The position numbers and the translations under genes were made by a program. Shown piece after piece: positions 32,470 to 38,919 of a stretch of DNA of 41,117 bases (positions are counted from its first letter, which is position 1; each line of letters starts with the position of its first letter). The notes under the pieces were generated by a model. It was given only the letters and a program-made list of their open reading frames with translations. It was not told where the DNA came from and ran no database searches. Source of the stretch: Bacteroidetes bacterium UBA1947 (lineage in GTDB: Bacteria; Bacteroidota; Bacteroidia; Chitinophagales; Chitinophagaceae); assembly GCA_002336915.1 (NCBI GenBank), contig DDET01000028.1, positions 747-41,863 on the forward strand, given 5' to 3'.

Positions 32470-32877
32470 ATGAAGCCAGCCGATCTTATTTGTTTGATTA
32501 TTTTTATTATCGCTTGCATCCTTGGAGCTTTCAATAAGGAAACAAAGCAAGCGTTAGCAAAGTACTATAATATTACTCGTCCGACCCTTGCGAAGTGGAT
32601 TAGATATTTTCAAAGTGATTTTACCGAAGAACAATGGCAAGCGAAAAGGACACTTGTAGGTTTTGAAGTGCAGAAGATCAAAAATACATTTGGTAGTGAT
32701 CCGACATGTGTTTTAAGTAAAAAGCAAATTGCGGAACGTTCAGGCTCAGATTATAAAACCGTGGCGGCAATGGTAAAAAGACATTCAAAAAAGATTGGTC
32801 TAACTGAAGAGGCTTGGAAAGCCTGCAATTGTTTTCCTCCGACTATTTCACAAAAAATATTGGATATCTTAGGCTAA
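32470..32877 (+). CDS. Helix-turn-helix protein with N-terminal membrane segment
   Basis: 135 residues. A hydrophobic stretch at about 6-20 (LICLIIFIIACILGA) is followed by two helix-turn-helix-like segments: QALAKYYNITRPTLAKWIRY (about 28-47) and LSKKQIAERSGSDYKTVAAM (about 82-101). The first resembles transposase- or phage-type HTH. A membrane-tethered DNA-binding protein is one reading; the other is that the true start lies further in and the hydrophobic part is fortuitous, but no internal ATG precedes the first HTH. Confidence 0.55.
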   Translation: MKPADLICLIIFIIACILGAFNKETKQALAKYYNITRPTLAKWIRYFQSDFTEEQWQAKRTLVGFEVQKIKNTFGSDPTCVLSKKQIAERSGSDYKTVAAMVKRHSKKIGLTEEAWKACNCFPPTISQKILDILG

Positions 32878-32913
32878 ATTAAAAGTATAGATACGTTTTT
32901 TCTAACCCCCAAA

Positions 32914-33177
32914 ATGAGAATCATGAACAAAAAGACAGTATTCGGTTGTACGTTGCTTATACTACTTGTAATTTTTCTAGTTGGCTTTTTACTTTCTGAA
33001 CAACAGAAGCAAATAGCTGCACGGCAAATGGAGCGTGATGATCAAATGATGGGAAGGCTTGCTGATGCAACTTATCGGGCAAGCACATCCGTAACTACAC
33101 CTCAGCAAATCGAGAAACTTTCAGAAGTAGGATTTAGACCTCATATAGAGGCACAGAAAAGCCAAAAGGACGTGTAG
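32914..33177 (+). CDS. Small single-pass membrane protein
   Basis: 87 residues (84 if begun at the ATG at 32923). One TM helix (VFGCTLLILLVIFLVGFLLS) is followed by a charged helical tail (QQKQIAARQMERDDQMMGRL). Located directly before two tiny microprotein genes on the same strand, 3 bp ahead of the first, so they may form one transcript. Unknown function. Confidence 0.55.
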   Translation: MRIMNKKTVFGCTLLILLVIFLVGFLLSEQQKQIAARQMERDDQMMGRLADATYRASTSVTTPQQIEKLSEVGFRPHIEAQKSQKDV

Positions 33178-33180
33178 CAT

Positions 33181-33255
33181 ATGTACCACTTGTATTCAAA
33201 AGAAAAGGATCCGCCACCACAGCCACAACCACAGCCATCAATTCGAGGTTTGTAA
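33181..33255 (+). CDS. Microprotein with PPPQPQPQPSIRGL end
   Basis: A 24-codon gene too short for usual ORF cut-offs, MYHL then YSKEKDPPPQPQPQPSIRGL. It begins 3 bp after the stop of the membrane protein gene. A near-copy lies at 33285. In the shared 18 codons from the first Lys on, 12 differ synonymously and one conservatively (Arg to Lys), which indicates selection on the peptide. Function unknown; the Pro/Gln run and fixed C-terminus suggest a short linear binding peptide. Confidence 0.7.
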   Translation: MYHLYSKEKDPPPQPQPQPSIRGL

Positions 33256-33284
33256 TGGTTTGTATAATTATTTAAAGTTGGACA

Positions 33285-33359
33285 ATGTTTATGTTATATC
33301 AAAAAGAAAAAGACCCACCACCCCAACCACAGCCACAACCGTCCATCAAAGGGCTTTAA
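33285..33359 (+). CDS. Microprotein with PPPQPQPQPSIKGL end
   Basis: Tandem paralog of the gene at 33181: MFML then YQKEKDPPPQPQPQPSIKGL, 24 codons (an alternative ATG at 33291 gives 22). Its stop overlaps the stop region of the convergent gene ending at 33356. The spacing between copies is 29 bp. Codons differ at most third positions from the first copy while the peptide is kept. Confidence 0.7.
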   Translation: MFMLYQKEKDPPPQPQPQPSIKGL

Positions 33360-33895
33360 AGGCTATTTATTGCTATCCCAATCGTGACTATGAACAAGCA
33401 GATTGAGAGAATTAATGATGCAAGATAGCGCTTCTGCCTGCTTAGATTAACCTTACTGTTTATTTCTATGCCTTTTTGGTATCGGCATATCTCATTGTAA
33501 TATAATAGTGACAGCCGATCTTCTTTTGTATAATCGTTGCGGTCGAGACTATCTATAAATATTTCCTCCGGAGGGCTTCCATTAAAAACTTCACTTTTTA
33601 CATGCAGGAGCAAATAGATTGTGATGAAATTAGCGACATAGACAGAGCCGACAATAGTCAATATCCACATATTGGGCAAATGCCTAACTGATATTCCTAT
33701 GAGAGCTGCAAGAAAGGTAATATTAGCGTAGAGCATTTTAAACCCCCGTTCAGTCATAGCATTCGACTGGCTTAAAACCTCACTTAGTCGAATACTAGCC
33801 TGATCAAATATGAATTTATAGCTCTCTATCCCGATTTCTTCCCAGTCGGAAATTTTAGGCTCCCATATTTCATCAATTTGTTTTGAGTTATGCAT
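33356..33895 (-). CDS. Three-helix membrane protein, SLATT-like layout
   Basis: 179 residues. A soluble N-terminal helix region is followed by paired TM helices at about 54-70 and 77-97 (ITFLAALIGISV, ILTIVGSVYVANFITIYLLL), a soluble stretch with EIFIDSLDRNDYTKEDR, and a third TM at about 157-176. Paired N-terminal TMs with a following cytoplasmic region recall SLATT-type effectors of nucleotide-signalling defence systems, which partner SLOG or cyclase genes, but the match is only in layout. Convergent with the microprotein genes. Confidence 0.55.
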   Translation of the reverse strand: MHNSKQIDEIWEPKISDWEEIGIESYKFIFDQASIRLSEVLSQSNAMTERGFKMLYANITFLAALIGISVRHLPNMWILTIVGSVYVANFITIYLLLHVKSEVFNGSPPEEIFIDSLDRNDYTKEDRLSLLYYNEICRYQKGIEINSKVNLSRQKRYLASLILSICLFIVTIGIAINSL

Positions 33896-34052
33896 TCCGG
33901 TGGCCGCTTTTTATTAATAAAGCCAGCCTGTAAGTAGATCAGCCCCTATAACCCTTATCACTATGAAGCTGTGAAATTAAGCAAATGGCAATAAATAACA
34001 ATAGGTATTTTAGAGAATTGCCTGGTGCCACAGCAAAGGTCTGCACACAGTC

Positions 34053-34173
34053 AAGACAGGCAAGGTCAAGCCTTTGGTTTGGGTGCGACAATCTCCACTT
34101 TACGTTACGGCACTCTCAATAAATAGCCTGCACTCCCAAGTAGTATTCTCTTACCCAAAACCTTGCCTGTCTT
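34053..34173. other. Large stem-loop upstream of the ssb genes
   Basis: AAGACAGGCAAGGT (34053-34066) pairs perfectly with 34160-34173. After an 11-nt bulge TTTGGGT (34078-34084) pairs with ACCCAAA (34153-34159), giving 21 bp in two helices around a loop of about 70 nt. It occupies the 364-bp gap before the small gene at 34260. A structured RNA, an origin of transfer or single-strand origin are possible. The rest of the gap shows nothing else. Confidence 0.55.
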
Positions 34174-34259
34174 TCCTTTTATGCAAAATGGGGGCTTACC
34201 ACAGGGCAATAAGGCTTTTTAGCAGAATTGTTTAATTGTTAACGACGAAATCTACAAAC

Positions 34260-34472
34260 ATGGCAACACGTATCGAGAAACTATCCCGCTTAATGGCAAT
34301 GAGCTGGGCAATTCAAAGAAAGAAGCGCAGTACCCGCTCTAGGGCGCTTTCCCAAGCATGGGCAATTATCGGGAACGAGGATATAACGGTGTCTTACCTC
34401 GTGCAGAAACTGAACCATAATAAACCCGTCAAGCTTGCAGTCAAGAACCAGTTCAGCTTATTCCTTCAGTAA
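34260..34472 (+). CDS. Small basic protein upstream of ssb
   Basis: 70 residues from the ATG at 34260 (MATRIEKLSRLMAMSWAIQR); an in-frame ATG at 34236 is possible but less likely. Strongly basic helix (RKKRSTRSRALSQAWAIIG), then a short domain with ITVSYLVQKLNHNKPVKLAV. Lies 31 bp before ssb and is probably co-transcribed. Such basic small genes next to ssb are common on Bacteroidota mobile elements. Confidence 0.6.
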   Translation: MATRIEKLSRLMAMSWAIQRKKRSTRSRALSQAWAIIGNEDITVSYLVQKLNHNKPVKLAVKNQFSLFLQ

Positions 34473-34503
34473 ATCATTCATTCACATTTTTAAACAGACA
34501 GAC

Positions 34504-34875
34504 ATGGAAATCATAGGCAGAGTAACAAAAGACGCGGAAGTACGGAATTTAAAGGATGGACGGCAGGTAGTGGCCTTCTCCATTGCAATCAATGACTATT
34601 ACAAGACCAAGACCGGAGAGAAGAAGGAAGAAACCACCTACATTAGTTGCAGCTATTGGATAAGTACAAAGGCTGCAGACCGTGTTAAGAAAGGGAGCAT
34701 TATCTCCCTCTTCGGGAGAATTGGGCTTAATGCGTATAAAGGCATGGATGGGGAGTTCCACGCCAACCTGACCTTTCACGTCAATGCCATCAAGGTAGTA
34801 GCACAAAGCAAAAAAGGAGTTGCATTGGAAGTTGAATCAGGTGCAACGGGAACCAAAAACGACCTGCCATTCTAA
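34504..34875 (+). CDS. ssb: Single-stranded DNA-binding protein (element type)
   Basis: 123 residues from the ATG at 34504 (MEIIGRVTKDAEVRNLKDGR); the upstream ATG at 34435 lies inside the previous gene and is rejected. One OB fold: QVVAFSIAINDYYKTKTGEK, ISCSYWISTKAADRVKKGSI, ISLFGRIGLNAYKGMDGE. The C-terminus ends in DLPF, the acidic tip that recruits partner proteins. It is shorter than the usual housekeeping Ssb and lacks a long linker, as in plasmid or ICE copies. Confidence 0.92.
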   Translation: MEIIGRVTKDAEVRNLKDGRQVVAFSIAINDYYKTKTGEKKEETTYISCSYWISTKAADRVKKGSIISLFGRIGLNAYKGMDGEFHANLTFHVNAIKVVAQSKKGVALEVESGATGTKNDLPF

Positions 34876-34899
34876 CAATATGACATAGCTACGAGTATG

Positions 34900-34925
34900 A
34901 AAGGAGCGTATGCTCCTTTTTTTGC
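34900..34925 (+). terminator. Terminator after ssb
   Basis: AAAGGAGC-GTAT-GCTCCTTT followed by a run of Ts, 25 bp after the ssb stop. Confidence 0.85.
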
Positions 34926-34930
34926 GCTGA

Positions 34931-34967
34931 CTTCTTTTCTTTGTCGGGAGCAACAAAGAGAAAGAAG
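34931..34967. repeat. Imperfect inverted repeat CTTCTTTTCTTTGT / ACAAAGAGAAAGAAG
   Basis: A 14-bp arm, an 8-nt loop and a 15-base arm with one extra base. I recall similar CTTTGTTGCTCC-type hairpins as dispersed repeats in this phylum. Confidence 0.5.
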
Positions 34968-35085
34968 CAAAAGAAAATGCATAGACATATGTGTTGTTTC
35001 CATTCTATTAATGAGTTTTATTAATTTTCTCTGTATATTTTTGTTTTTTTAACTTTAAATTTTTATTTTCGGTAAAACCTTTTCT

Positions 35086-35664
35086 ATGAGTAAAAAAAGA
35101 GGACCTAAATTTCAAAAAATTGATCAATACCAAAAGCCGGAAGGATCTCGTGATGTAAACAACACTCAAGGCTCTTTTTTATGGCAGTATAATCATTTTA
35201 GAACTGACATATTAACGAGCCTGTTGAATGATTTAATGGACTTGGAAAATGATGGAATGGACGAAAATATTTGCCAAGGAGTACAGAAATCTTTGGGATA
35301 CTTTGTTAACGCATCTACTGCAGTACCCAAAGGAGGATTTTTAAGCGGTGGCCCATTGTATAAAGAAATTGAGGAATTTCAAATTACATATGTTGGATGG
35401 AACAACATAAATGGTCGTAGCCCAGAACTTTCAAAACAAAGGAGGCAAATGCTGAGCCTATTGAGACAAAAGCGTCAGAGAATCAGCAATAAAGTTCGAA
35501 AATTACAATTCGAGTTACAAAACAATTTAGATCAAAAGATATTGGCAGATTGTTATAATGCTGTGGGAGAACTTATTAAATTAGTTCCTGGTATGTTCAA
35601 AAACCTAGCCTCCTCATATGGCGACTATCAAAAGCAGAGTTCAGCGAAAGCAAGTTTGAATTAA
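35086..35664 (+). CDS. Unknown protein with basic coiled segment
   Basis: 192 residues, no signal. A lysine-rich start (MSKKRGPKFQKIDQYQKPEG) precedes a helical domain (FRTDILTSLLNDLMDLENDG) with NASTAVPKGGFLSGGPLY, then a very basic helix (KQRRQMLSLLRQKRQRISNK) and a long amphipathic helix. It is markedly AT-rich. A TATTTTTG element lies at 35036-35043, 42 bp upstream. Nucleic-acid binding is plausible from charge only. Monocistronic. Confidence 0.55.
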   Translation: MSKKRGPKFQKIDQYQKPEGSRDVNNTQGSFLWQYNHFRTDILTSLLNDLMDLENDGMDENICQGVQKSLGYFVNASTAVPKGGFLSGGPLYKEIEEFQITYVGWNNINGRSPELSKQRRQMLSLLRQKRQRISNKVRKLQFELQNNLDQKILADCYNAVGELIKLVPGMFKNLASSYGDYQKQSSAKASLN

Positions 35665-35988
35665 CGGAACGTTGAATAAAAAAATCCGTTGCAATTATTT
35701 ATGCAACGGACGAGAAAGTTCTTATATTGTAGATAGACGCTGTACTTGTTAGCCGTTTCCATTAAGCTAAATTATCCATCATTTGGATCTATCTCCTTAA
35801 TACAATAAGGCATTGACTTATAAGAACATTCTTAGTATGTATTCTAATAATATGCATTCCTTTTGTCAACGATCTTACTATAAAGATATAGCCAAAATTA
35901 TGCCACATCCGTCAACAGACTGTTAAATTATTAAGCCCCGCAATAAAAATGCGGGGCTTTTAGTTTGCCGATCTTAAGTGGAATGGCA
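35665..35988. other. Gap with two terminators and an inverted repeat
   Basis: Holds TCCGTTGCA/TGCAACGGA (35685-35710, T-tract on the minus strand) and a strong hairpin AAGCCCCGCA/TGCGGGGCTT (35933-35959), which ends the ArdC transcript. Between them GTTCTTATA (35718-35726) pairs with TATAAGAAC (35819-35827). No gene seen. Confidence 0.6.
35933..35959 (-). terminator. Terminator of the ArdC gene
   Basis: Perfect 10-bp stem with 7-nt loop, 30 bp beyond the ArdC stop on the minus strand; A/T tracts on both sides. Confidence 0.8.
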
Positions 35989-36900
35989 CTATTCTTCCTT
36001 CGCTCCCTCTTCTATTTCCTGCTTCATGTTAAGTATAAAGTCCGTGGCTGTCTGAGCTTGTGATGCGGCGGAGTAAATAAAGCGCTTATCGTTTTTCAGC
36101 ACGGTTAGCCAGCCTTGTATGTATGCCGCATTTTGTTCAAAGTCTTCGACAACTCCTGCATAGGACTGCAAATAGCATGCGCCAATTTCTGCTACCAATT
36201 CCTCATGAGAATATGGTTCTGACCCAAATTCTGCCATTTCAATAAGGTCTTTACGATTGAGGCGGCTGCGGTGCCCGGTAGAATGCACCATTTCGTGGAA
36301 GAGCGTTACATAATAGCCTTCGGCGGTACTGAAGCTGTTTTTCTTTGGCATATTGATAAAATCCTGGAGCGGATTGTAATATGCTTTTTGCTCCTTATGC
36401 CGGATGTCTGGGCGTTGAGGCATGTTTGCCACAATGTCTTCACAGGATTGAATTGAGCCGATAACCTTAGCTATAGCTGGTACATATCCCTGTGGGATAT
36501 CTTCACACTGAGCTACATTGAATACTGTGTAATATCGCAGAATAGGCTTTTTCTTGGTTTCAGGTTCTTCTCCTTCTACCTTGTTTTGGTCTTTGTCGGG
36601 ATATTTCCAGTACACTACAATATGCCCTTTCTCATCCTTCTTTACCTTGCCGCCGATTTCTTTTAGCTGCTTGAAAGTGATAAAAAGGTTTTGCTCATAG
36701 CCGAGTGAAGCCAGGAGTATGAGGTTAATGCCCCGGTAATACTTTTTGGAAAAGAGGTTGCGGGGCAGGCCGCTATCTCCCCATGGTTTTCGCCAGGGTA
36801 CAGTTCCTTTTTCCAGTTGCTCAATGATACGTTCTGTTACGATGGCATACACGTCCTTGTGCTGTATGCCGTTGTCCGGAGTTTTCGTGTTTGTCTCCAT
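35989..36900 (-). CDS. ArdC-type antirestriction / zincin protein
   Basis: 303 residues. The N-terminal ArdC ssDNA-binding domain (about 14-135) has IIEQLEKGTVPWRKPWGDSG, YRGINLILLASLGY and YYTVFNVAQCEDIP. The C-terminal metallopeptidase has HEMVHSTGH (202-210, zinc His and catalytic Glu) and the third-ligand motif SHEELVAEIGACYL. ArdC proteins coat incoming single-stranded DNA and blunt host restriction or defence during conjugation. In Bacteroidota they are frequent on ICEs and plasmids, so this gene and ssb mark the island as transfer-derived. Confidence 0.93.
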   Translation of the reverse strand: METNTKTPDNGIQHKDVYAIVTERIIEQLEKGTVPWRKPWGDSGLPRNLFSKKYYRGINLILLASLGYEQNLFITFKQLKEIGGKVKKDEKGHIVVYWKYPDKDQNKVEGEEPETKKKPILRYYTVFNVAQCEDIPQGYVPAIAKVIGSIQSCEDIVANMPQRPDIRHKEQKAYYNPLQDFINMPKKNSFSTAEGYYVTLFHEMVHSTGHRSRLNRKDLIEMAEFGSEPYSHEELVAEIGACYLQSYAGVVEDFEQNAAYIQGWLTVLKNDKRFIYSAASQAQTATDFILNMKQEIEEGAKEE

Positions 36901-36978
36901 GATCTACATTTAATTGTGAAAGAAAATTGTTGTCTTTCTGAGTGTAGATGCTATGGCAACAGTATGTAAAGAGGGAGA

Positions 36979-36998
36979 ATTTGCCGACTTCGGCAAAT
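36979..36998. terminator. Hairpin after the XRE gene
   Basis: ATTTGCCG-ACTT-CGGCAAAT, a perfect 8-bp stem 8 bp beyond the minus-strand stop at 37006; only a weak T-tract. Confidence 0.5.
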
Positions 36999-37005
36999 AG
37001 CGGGA

Positions 37006-37266
37006 TTAGTCAAAGCCTTCGCTAAAGAATTCCTTTATAGAAACCCCGAGCAGTTTTGCAATTTTTATGAGAGTTGAGCTGTACATGTCCAAACCTTGCT
37101 CATACCGGCCCCACTGTACGCGGTGTATATCGTGCTCGTTTGCAAATTTCTCGTAGCTGGTATAACCCAGCTTTTTCCGCAACTGCTTAATACGTTTCCC
37201 GATCCTTTTAAGCTCCTCGTCTGCCGAAAGCGACTTCAGGGACACAATGTCATTCTTCTTAGCCAT
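37006..37266 (-). CDS. XRE-family transcriptional regulator
   Basis: 86 residues from the ATG at 37266 (MAKKNDIVSLKSLSADEELK); a longer frame from 37341 begins with a hydrophobic stretch unlike this family. The HTH spans about residues 22-75: IGKRIKQLRKKLGYTSYEKF, HRVQWGRYEQGLDM and IAKLLGVSIKEFFSE. The close relation to short Cro/C1-like repressors suggests control of a neighbouring element gene. Divergent from the beta-barrel gene at 37408. Confidence 0.88.
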   Translation of the reverse strand: MAKKNDIVSLKSLSADEELKRIGKRIKQLRKKLGYTSYEKFANEHDIHRVQWGRYEQGLDMYSSTLIKIAKLLGVSIKEFFSEGFD

Positions 37267-37407
37267 GCGGTAAAGTAAAAGAACCCATAGTGTATTGTAA
37301 ACCACTATAAAATATGGATATTCATAAATATGGTTACTCATTAGTATCTTTTTATTGAAAATTTACTTATGTTTGCTCGATAAGTTTAAAAAATCAATGT
37401 TTCGCGA

Positions 37408-38067
37408 ATGAGTAAACTGGCAGCACTGTTTGTTTTTTTCTTTTTTGTTTCTTCCGCTGGAAGTGCCCAACAGCCATTGGGTAAGATCCAGCCAGTGTTC
37501 TTTTATTTGACGCCGTATAAGACTCGCAATAATGGCTCGTTTTCTGAGTATTTGTGTATTGTTTCAGTGAGTTATGGTGTACCAACTGTTTTTAAGAAGT
37601 CTAGCCTGAATCTCAATTACAATTTTTACGATGCTAAGCACGTCGGTATAGGCCCTCTCTCAATTCGTATTGAAGTTGGAGTAAGAGATGACGTAGGGGT
37701 TGTATTGTTTACACAGAATGCTAAGAAAAAGTGGGCTGGCTACTTCGACGATGGTTTAAATGGTTTCGACGGCACTTTATATGCAAGCGGGCATAGCTAT
37801 GGAGGTTTAGCCTTGTACCACTTCAACAAGCATATTCCGTTGCGCAACTTTGATGTGTATGCCGGAGTGGGGGTTGGCATTTTCATCGATTCCTGGGAGT
37901 CAAAAAATGCGCACAGTAAGCCAATCTTCAAAGACAAGGTGACGAATGCCAAAACGCTGGTATTGACGGGCATGAGGTATTATCTGACACGCCATATTGG
38001 TTTATTCATAGAAGGAGGATATCTGGGATACAGCTCCTGCAATCTTGGAACGTCCTTAAGTTTTTAA
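37408..38067 (+). CDS. Exported beta-barrel-like protein
   Basis: 219 residues. Signal peptide LAALFVFFFFVSSAGSAQQ. The body is beta-rich with alternating aromatic and Gly residues: IEVGVRDDVGVVLF, VYAGVGVGIFIDSW, GLFIEGGYLGYS, and the last strand ends in Phe (GTSLSF), as outer-membrane barrels do. Located 2 bp before the methyltransferase-like gene, so the two are co-transcribed. It is AT-richer than host genes but less than the TIR cluster. Confidence 0.65.
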   Translation: MSKLAALFVFFFFVSSAGSAQQPLGKIQPVFFYLTPYKTRNNGSFSEYLCIVSVSYGVPTVFKKSSLNLNYNFYDAKHVGIGPLSIRIEVGVRDDVGVVLFTQNAKKKWAGYFDDGLNGFDGTLYASGHSYGGLALYHFNKHIPLRNFDVYAGVGVGIFIDSWESKNAHSKPIFKDKVTNAKTLVLTGMRYYLTRHIGLFIEGGYLGYSSCNLGTSLSF

Positions 38068-38069
38068 CC

Positions 38070-38621
38070 ATGAAGAGAATTAGCTACGTTTTAATAAAAC
38101 AGTTTGATGCAGTGGTCTACGGTCTTGTCGGTCCCTTTGGAGTACTATATGTATTCCCGCAATTTTTTAGGGGATTAGATAGAAAACTGCATTTGATATT
38201 CCCCGTCTCAACAGTCCAAGATCATGTCGGTACGGCGTTCATGTGGGCGGGTGCTGTACTAGCCATATGGTGCGGCATTATTATGCTTCGTAATAAAAGT
38301 ACGGTGAGCGCATTTTCCTGGGCGACGAAGCTTGCGCGGACGGGCCCTTACCGGGTTGTACGTCATCCCATGATGTGGGCGATACACATAGTGCTTATCG
38401 GTGAAGTAGTAGTGTGGAACTCACCGATGGTGAGCATTTGGTTTTTCCTATGGCTTCGGCTTGCGGTGCTTTATATTGATCGTCATGAAGAGCCGCACCT
38501 TCTTTCACTATTCGGAGAAAAGTATGTTGACTACAGTAAGACAACACCTCGATGGTTACCCCGCATTAAGGTTAGCAATAAACATAAGCGATCTGAGACC
38601 TTAAACAAAAGGCAGGCATAA
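38070..38621 (+). CDS. Isoprenylcysteine methyltransferase-like membrane protein
   Basis: 183 residues, about four TM helices (15-32, 52-72, 100-115, 122-138). It carries the ICMT/PEMT signature: LARTGPYRVVRHPMMWAIHI (cofactor-contacting GPYRxxRHP) and RHEEPHLLSLFGEKYVDYSK with TPRWLP at the end. Bacterial members are SAM-dependent methyltransferases or relatives of NnrU-like proteins; the substrate is unknown. Co-transcribed with the exported barrel protein; followed by a terminator. Confidence 0.85.
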   Translation: MKRISYVLIKQFDAVVYGLVGPFGVLYVFPQFFRGLDRKLHLIFPVSTVQDHVGTAFMWAGAVLAIWCGIIMLRNKSTVSAFSWATKLARTGPYRVVRHPMMWAIHIVLIGEVVVWNSPMVSIWFFLWLRLAVLYIDRHEEPHLLSLFGEKYVDYSKTTPRWLPRIKVSNKHKRSETLNKRQA

Positions 38622-38659
38622 GAACGTTAGACCAAATACAAAAAAGAAATGATAAAGTC

Positions 38660-38681
38660 AACCGTTAAAAAACGGTTTTTT
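38660..38681 (+). terminator. Terminator at the island's right end
   Basis: AACCGTT-AAAA-AACGGTT followed by TTTT and TAG, 38 bp after the methyltransferase stop. Its form resembles the hairpins at 23411 and 28431. Confidence 0.8.
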
Positions 38682-38919
38682 AGTCGGGATTTTTACTATA
38701 TTCTTGTGGTGGATTTTAACTAGAGCCACGTATCACTATATCATTTCAAACAGACAGGATCTTCTCAATCGATTTTACTGGACCCTATATTTTAATTCTG
38801 CCTTCAGAGCTAAAATTCTTTTTCACGTAACGGTAAGCCGTTAGCCACAAAAGAAAATAGCAGAGACCGCCTTGTGTATTGTTGCTAACCTATCACTAGT
38901 ATTTCTTAACCTAAAATAC

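Larger units (their letters stand above)
23170..38680. other. AT-rich accessory island
   Basis: Gene composition changes sharply from host-like (left of 22438) to AT-rich between about 23170 and 38680 and returns by 38920. Cargo is defence-like (TIR/SLOG, ArdC), ssb, small unknown genes and XRE. No integrase, relaxase, transposase or tRNA is seen and no long direct repeat at the two edges was found, so the limits are approximate. Confidence 0.6.

Noticed and set aside
23411..38681. Similar hairpins CACCGTG and AACCGTT as attachment sites of the island
   Set aside because: They share only terminator form (CCGT/ACGG plus T-run) and not a long identical core, so they do not support att sites.
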